Of a stretch of DNA of 64,000 bases, positions 59,601-64,000 are shown in pieces. A model generated the notes under the pieces. It saw only the letters and a list, made by a program, of their open reading frames with translations, was not told where the DNA came from and did no database searches. Origin of the DNA: Gymnorhina tibicen. Lineage: Eukaryota; Chordata; Aves; Passeriformes; Artamidae. Every line of letters starts with the position of its first letter. Position 1 is the stretch's first letter. The DNA is taken from positions 62,001 to 126,000 of the forward strand of contig VXAZ01007534.1 of the NCBI GenBank assembly GCA_013399875.1, read 5' to 3'. Position numbers and translations under genes: made by a program.

Positions 59601-62127
59601 ATGCAGCAATTTAGTGCTAGTATTTTGTGTCATTGTGTAGCATCTCCATATTCTTTGTACTGTTCTTCAGTGAACCACTTGTCTACACTAAGATTTTTGA
59701 TAACATTCAGAGTTCAAGATACATACTTTCATGGTAGAAATGTTGTCCTGAGTCAAGGTTGTTTGGGACATAGGAAGACAAGTATGTCTTTGAGTTTACT
59801 CTGCATGTACTAATTAATAAATTAACACTTAACTGTTTCTAATTCTTTTTTTTTTTAATCCCCACTGTTGTATGCCACAGACCCTGTGACAAATAGAGGA
59901 AGGTCAGAGAGGCTATAAAAACGGGGAAAATAATTATTGTGGGAGATAAAGCCTTGCTGAAGTGCCAAGGTGTTACCAATACCATACCAATGTACAAAGT
60001 ATGGGAAACAAATGGGGGTTATAAGTAGCATGAAAATGTTTGGTAGTTTGTGTTGGTTGTGGGGGGTTTTTTTGTTTGTTAAAGAGGATTATGTCTGTAA
60101 CTGAAATTTCCATGCACCTGACAAATATAATGATATATAATCCATCTTTTTTAGTACCTTGTTAGAAATAATACAACAATTGTATTCTGGAGTGAGTTGA
60201 AGGAGTCAGAGGCAAGGCAAATCACCTCATAAAATTAATTTCTTACTCGTTCTGAGTTATTGATAATTTGTAGTGAAACTAGAAGTTTGCAGGAATCTAA
60301 AGCCTGTCTAGTACTGCCTCGTGTTATCTGCTGTGCATGCTAGACCCATGACAATGAAGAAGTTACTGAACTCTCCATTGGAATGTTGTCTTTGGGGGTG
60401 ATGTTACTTTTGAATCTTCTGTCAAGTCAAAATTGTACGTTTTCTTTCGTAATAGCTTTAGTGCTCACTTCCTTCATTGAAAAAGGTATATGAGAGGCCT
60501 GAGAAAGCTTCTGTCTTCAGAAACACATAGTCCAAACTTGTTAAAAAAATGTAAAACCACTACTGTTTCTTTTCTGTATATTGGATATGTATGGGGAAAA
60601 GGATGACAGCTTATTTCCTGGTTTTCAGCATAGATATAGCAAGTTTAATGACTGTGTTTTCTGTTCCTGCTACATAGTATCATTGTTTCTGTTAGCTGGA
60701 GTATTTTATGAATTCTTAGAAGTAACACTACGTAGTATTTGTCAAAACAAACATTGCGTTGTGGTCTTTATCTTTTATACATTAGTTTTTAGTAAGCAGT
60801 TATTCTGGATTATGACTGCAGAGCTTTCATAATTTACATGAAAGAGTGTGGTTTGACGCAGTACCAGGCATCTCCTGATGGTTTTAGGAAAAAATGCAAT
60901 ATTCTAGACTGTAAGCTGGCTATTCATCTGGCTGCACAAACAAGAAGTGTTTTCTGAGGGGTGTATTCTGTTGTAAAGAAAAAGAGTGTTTTGTTCATTA
61001 AACCTTGTGAAGCCCTGAACATAAGTGTAGCCTTAATTGTGTTTCTGTTGCTACGTAACTGTGTTGCTCATGGTAAAATTTTCTATCCATGCATATGCCT
61101 AATGCTAACGGAGGTGTGCTTAACGGAGAAAGATGAGAATTTACCTCCACATACATCAGAAGCTAGTAGTCAAGTGTTTTATGTCTTTCTCTTTTTATCT
61201 AAATACCACTTGGTAATAGATATCTTGCTTTCTAGTGGTTGCTTAAAATAATTAGTTTGAAGGTAGGGGGAAATGAGACAAATATTTTTCTTGCTACTCT
61301 TTAACAAAATAAATTCAATTTGTTGCCTCAAGAGGGTGCTGTCTGCTAGTAGCTTGAATGGCAAAAGTGAAGTAATTCTGGTATTCTAGTCTGAGTTTTT
61401 ATGTTCATAATCCAAATTGCTTTAATAAATATGTGTTGTTGTTTGTATTAGTTTGTACATGGATTCACAAAATACTCGGAAAAAAGCTTAAAGTGATGTA
61501 ATTATTTTGTGTTGTTGCAGTCATTCTCATGTTCTTAGTTCTTGTTTAGTTTAGTTCTTTTCACTCACAGATTTTGGAGCGTGAAAGAGGCAAACACTGG
61601 TCTGTTTTGCAGACTGGAGATGTGAAAGAAATGTCCCTCCAGAGGTTAATCAGGCTTGTGACAGAGAAGCTAAGACTTTTGTATTGCAACTTCACGTTAG
61701 GCTGCTCTCAACTTGAAAATGAGATATTTAACGCTTGAGTAGAACCACCACTGTAGAGAAAAATATGCATACACCTAAAGGAGGATACTGCCAGCAAGAT
61801 AACAGTTTGGTTTCCTTCTAGAGTACTTCTGGAGTACTCACTGCTATAAGTAGTTACTTTCTCTACCATTCTAAATCTTCTTTAATAAAATACAAATTGT
61901 GTTCTCTTTTCTCTTCACCCCATACTCTGTTTATGTTTTTGCCATTGATATTTTCACATGTATTAAAAGTCACACTGATTTCCTACAGCATGGGTTTTTT
62001 CCTTTTGAAGGTATCAGAACGGGTAGAGAGAAGACTTCAGGAGATAGAAGAAGAAATGCGTGCTGAAAGACAGCTTGTAGAAAGGCGCCAGGACCAGTTG
62101 GGACACATGTCTCTTCAATTACAGGAG
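47483..62127 (+). CDS. CEP128: Centrosomal protein 128, first seven coding exons (gene continues beyond window)
   Basis: CEP128 is a coiled-coil protein of the mother centriole subdistal appendages and cilium base, linked to microtubule anchoring and ciliary TGF-beta/BMP signalling. Seven exons (47483-47626, 49018-49104, 50490-50616, 51531-51652, 54366-54457, 55191-55263, 62011-62127) join without a frame break into 254 codons. Conserved blocks shared with human CEP128 include EEVTEKIHTLASTLQ, SLEQSI-like LEQSIGQLRSQRL, FLPTSPLRDYGDSQG, SFHQSLRDLSSEQVRLGDD and VERRQDQLGHMSLQLQE. The N-terminal third is Ser/Arg-rich and looks disordered. Heptad-like, Glu/Arg/Leu-rich coiled coil begins around residue 160. 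The next human block (ALKKQEAK...) was not found before 64000, so the last intron runs off the edge. Human CEP128 is about 1,090 residues, so roughly a quarter is here. Confidence 0.93.
47627..49017 (+). other. CEP128: CEP128 intron
   Basis: 1,391 bp. No repeat or nested gene recognised; ORFs are short and without domains. Confidence 0.7.
49018..49104 (+). CDS. CEP128: CEP128 coding exon 2
   Basis: 29 codons, phase 0 at both ends, from TTATTTAAG|GAT to ACT|GTGAGC. Encodes DTNRNLRHVDHLLGQYREYN, matching human DTSRNLRQVDQMLGRYREYS. Confidence 0.92.
49105..50489 (+). other. CEP128: CEP128 intron
   Basis: 1,385 bp, AT-rich. Contains a small tandem palindrome (50234-50259) and nothing else recognised. 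Confidence 0.7.
50490..50616 (+). CDS. CEP128: CEP128 coding exon 3
   Basis: 127 bases after TTTCTGCAG, ending TCAG|GTAAAA (phase 1). Encodes LKETLEQSIGQLRSQRLTRN then a Ser-rich part and SDLDGEGTS, aligned with human LKESLEQSIDQLRSQRLLRN. Confidence 0.92.
50617..51530 (+). other. CEP128: CEP128 intron
   Basis: 914 bp, AT-rich, nothing recognised. Confidence 0.7.
51531..51652 (+). CDS. CEP128: CEP128 coding exon 4
   Basis: 122 bases from TCTCCTGCAG| to GACCAG|GTACAG. Completes a Gly codon and encodes NRHFLPTSPLRDYGDSQGNK, then RSRSASVRFVSEADNVDQ. Matches the human NHHFPPTSPLKDYGDPQG region. Confidence 0.92.
51653..54365 (+). other. CEP128: CEP128 intron with a CR1 insertion
   Basis: 2,713 bp. 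Holds the CR1 fragment at 51955-52310; otherwise AT-rich without recognised features. Confidence 0.7.
51955..52310 (+). mobile_element. CR1 LINE 3' fragment, same strand as CEP128
   Basis: CR1 ORF2 C-terminus and 3' end: TTCCACCTCAACATGAGGAA, GCACTGGCACAGGCTGCCCA, then GATCTCCAGAGGTCCCTTCC and AACCAATAAACATTGACC. The translation includes KKFHLNMRKNFTMSVAEHWHRLPREL-like residues (MRKNFTMSVAEHWHRLPREL). The terminal octamers have decayed. Confidence 0.88.
54366..54457 (+). CDS. CEP128: CEP128 coding exon 5
   Basis: 92 bases after TTATTTACAG, ending AATCG|GTATAAAC (phase 2). Encodes LHSFHQSLRDLSSEQVRLGD then DINRELSRRN, nearly identical to human. Failure to splice at this modest donor would add about 33 codons (YKQNITPC...) before a stop at about 54555. 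Confidence 0.93.
54458..55190 (+). other. CEP128: CEP128 intron
   Basis: 733 bp, AT-rich. The exon 5 frame stays open into its first 100 bases. Confidence 0.7.
55191..55263 (+). CDS. CEP128: CEP128 coding exon 6
   Basis: 73 bases from TTCTATGAAG| to GAAACG|GTGAGAG. Completes an Arg codon and encodes TDAELRKTLEELSEKLTESQ RQET. Aligns with human SDAETKRALEELTEKLNEAQ. Start of the coiled coil. Confidence 0.92.
55264..62010 (+). other. CEP128: Large CEP128 intron (6.7 kb)
   Basis: 6,747 bp. AT-rich with T/GTTT-rich low complexity at about 57411-57535 and 60060, and a run of eight G near 58198. A 136-codon ORF at 57389-57799 is a by-product of the T-rich tract. No mobile element recognised. Confidence 0.65.
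57411..57535. repeat. T/GT-rich low-complexity tract
   Basis: Runs of T, (GT)n and GTT units, resembling the tract at 31244-31322. Confidence 0.75.
62011..62127 (+). CDS. CEP128: CEP128 coding exon 7
   Basis: 39 codons in phase 0 from CCTTTTGAAG| to CAGGAG|GTATGC. Encodes VSERVERRLQEIEEEMRAER then QLVERRQDQLGHMSLQLQE, a charged coiled coil almost identical to human CEP128. Confidence 0.94.
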
Positions 62128-64000
62128 GTATGCAAACGAGAGCTTCCCGTGTATTTAGGATTTAGTTGGGAATGTGTTGCATTTGTGAGCCTGTACCTGT
62201 CAAACTGGCAAAAGTGCTCATATCTTTGGCACATTTTTGAACTCTCAGTCCTGCTCAGCTTGTTTTGATGATCAGATGTTACCAAGTACAGTCTCAGTTC
62301 TTCATTATACTATCTTGACGATATTTAGACCTTTTTGGTAACTGCCAGAAATCTTTTAAGAACCTACCCCCTATGCCCTTCCTGAAAACCCAAGCAAACA
62401 AAAGCGAGTCATTAGCTGGATTTTTTCAATTAAAACATTTTATTTTCTAAAAGGTAAACTTTGCTTGCTCATGCAAATGAACACTTTAATTAATTTCAAC
62501 AAGCATTCAAAAGCACTGTAGTGGCCAGACAGCTTTTCATTGCTTTTCAGTTTCATTCAACAATACCTGATGAAATATTAAATATTTTTTAGGAGACAAA
62601 TAAAAATGTTAGAATATAAATTAAAATTTGAGACAGCTATTAGCTTTTTTTCTGCATGTTTTAGAAAATGTATAAAAAATACTTCTTTCTCTCTGATTTT
62701 ACTCCTCTTTGGAAAATCTGTGTCTTAACATAGCATAATTTTTTATTTCACTCCCCTTAAGATACAATTTGCAGTGTTATCTGTCTGTGCAATATGATTG
62801 AGAAGAAATAGGCAATTCCCTGGTTTTCACTTTTAGTATTTGCAGCATAGCTTTTTGGAAGGCGTTATACTGTGCAGTGATACTGAGGAACTTTAAGTTA
62901 AGAGTGATGCTATGCGTTTCATGTAAAGCTAGAGACTGTTCAAAGATGACATATTTTAGAAGATGAGATGGTTTTTTTATATAGATAAAAAGTAATGTTT
63001 ATCAAAAGGCTTGTAATCCTTCTGCCAGTATTTCAGAATGACTTACTGTTTCATTTTTCCCCAGCTGATGTCCTAGTGGGTGAAAAGAACTGGAGTGCTG
63101 AATTTCAGTTTTCATTGCTCTTTAATATGCCTACATCTGCTTCTAGATTCTTCACTTGTGCATTCAGTCTGGGGAAGGGATGCCTAATGCAATGAATTGG
63201 TGTGATTTGATAGTGTTATCTGCAGAATGGAACAATCTTTTTTATCCTTTTAAAGGATGATGACTTGTAATCTCTAAAGATACGTTGACACTACCATGGT
63301 TACCTTAGAAAGAAAACTTGAATTCAAGTGAATGAGTTCAAATGTAGTTCAAAGAATTTTCGTATGATCTGTCATAGATCATATGAATGATTGTAGCCTA
63401 TTTGATCACGAGCCTACAGGCTGACTGCCTTTATTCTTGGTAGCTCATCTTTTGAATTTCATGCAAAATTAATATGAACTAAGTACATCCTAGACCTTCC
63501 ATTCCCCTAAGCTGTCCAGGTGTGAATTAAGATGGTTTAATCCTTTCTTCTGTAAATTCTATTTTATTTACAGAAGTCATTTTGTAAGTCATTTTTCCTG
63601 AGGAACCCCTTTCTGAAATACAGCTTCAGTTGCTGTATTTTAGAAAGAATGTACTTGAATTGCCTTGTGTACTTTTGCATAGCCTAGTGAGAATAAAGTA
63701 AATAAATATTTTGCTACAATTGTTACTTGGGTGAAACATCTTTCTGCATAATTTTGAGCTTGTTACTTTGTTATTCTGTTTCTTGTCCTTTGTAATTTAA
63801 ATTGTGAATTAGATGGACTCATAACTCTGACAATGGCCTCAGTCTTGTGGTGATCATTGCATGGACGTAATGTTCTACTGAAGTCTATTTCTGTTTTCAT
63901 TTATTTCTCCAAGATGCTTCCCAAGTAACATTACTGGAAAGGAGGGTAGTGTTTGGACTGAGTTTTGAAATCCTGTCATTTAATATGGCCTGAATGATTT
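62128..64000 (+). other. CEP128: CEP128 intron, runs off the right edge
   Basis: No candidate for the next exon (human ALKKQEAKADEHEGAIKNKL) was found. AT-rich, nothing else recognised. Confidence 0.6.

Noticed and set aside
62128..64000. Next CEP128 exon
   Set aside because: No stretch resembling the following human block was seen, so the intron is taken to extend past the window.
1..64000. CRISPR arrays, phage, operons, tRNA or rRNA genes
   Set aside because: No spaced direct repeats, no long contiguous genes with ribosome binding sites and no clear tRNA fold. Everything points to avian nuclear DNA.

Overview
The window is vertebrate, almost certainly avian, nuclear DNA. Most of it is AT-rich and non-coding. 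It carries several CR1 LINE fragments, one ending in the ATTCTATG-type tail of bird CR1, and several avian-style endogenous retrovirus LTRs. Coding sequence comes as short exons with GT/AG splice sites. Two genes are recognised with confidence: TSHR (thyrotropin receptor), minus strand, first coding exon at 33118-33287, and CEP128 (centrosomal protein 128), plus strand, first seven coding exons between 47483 and 62127. The two genes are also divergent neighbours on human chromosome 14q31, so gene order supports both calls. The species cannot be fixed from this window.

Layout. Positions 1-33117 read as the 5' part of TSHR intron 1; no exon 2 candidate was found. This stretch holds an LTR-like piece (2435-2860), a perfect CRE octamer (5037), a possible LTR (about 13.63-13.93 kb), CR1 fragments (13.3, 16.8, 18.7, 23.5-24.9 and 27.1 kb), an internally deleted ERVL-type LTR (22283-22623), a short AAGGG array, and two solo LTRs of one family in opposite orientation (14851-15472 and 29285-29862), each flanked by its own target-site duplication. 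TSHR exon 1 lies at the edge of a CpG island (33288-33870).

The 11 kb between TSHR exon 1 and the CEP128 promoter holds an unidentified gene-like relic on the minus strand (about 35.0-36.2 kb), a GC-rich unclassified stretch (37.27-38.0 kb), a near-perfect 136-bp direct duplication split by a single N (38588-38860, probably an assembly artefact), two unusually long ORFs (38.9-39.6 kb), a CR1 fragment (39.8-40.2 kb) and a solo LTR (42381-42814).

A second CpG island (44.48-45.11 kb) with a CCG triplet array marks the probable CEP128 promoter. It contains degenerate ZNF143-like and RFX X-box-like motifs. A small candidate non-coding exon lies at 45974-46013. The seven CEP128 coding exons join in one continuous frame of 254 codons, about the first quarter of the protein. 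The gene continues beyond the window.

No CRISPR array, tRNA, rRNA or bacterial-type operon is present. Nothing here clearly amounts to a new biological system. The items most worth checking are the gene-like relic, the N-flanked duplication and the CEP128 promoter/5' exon structure.
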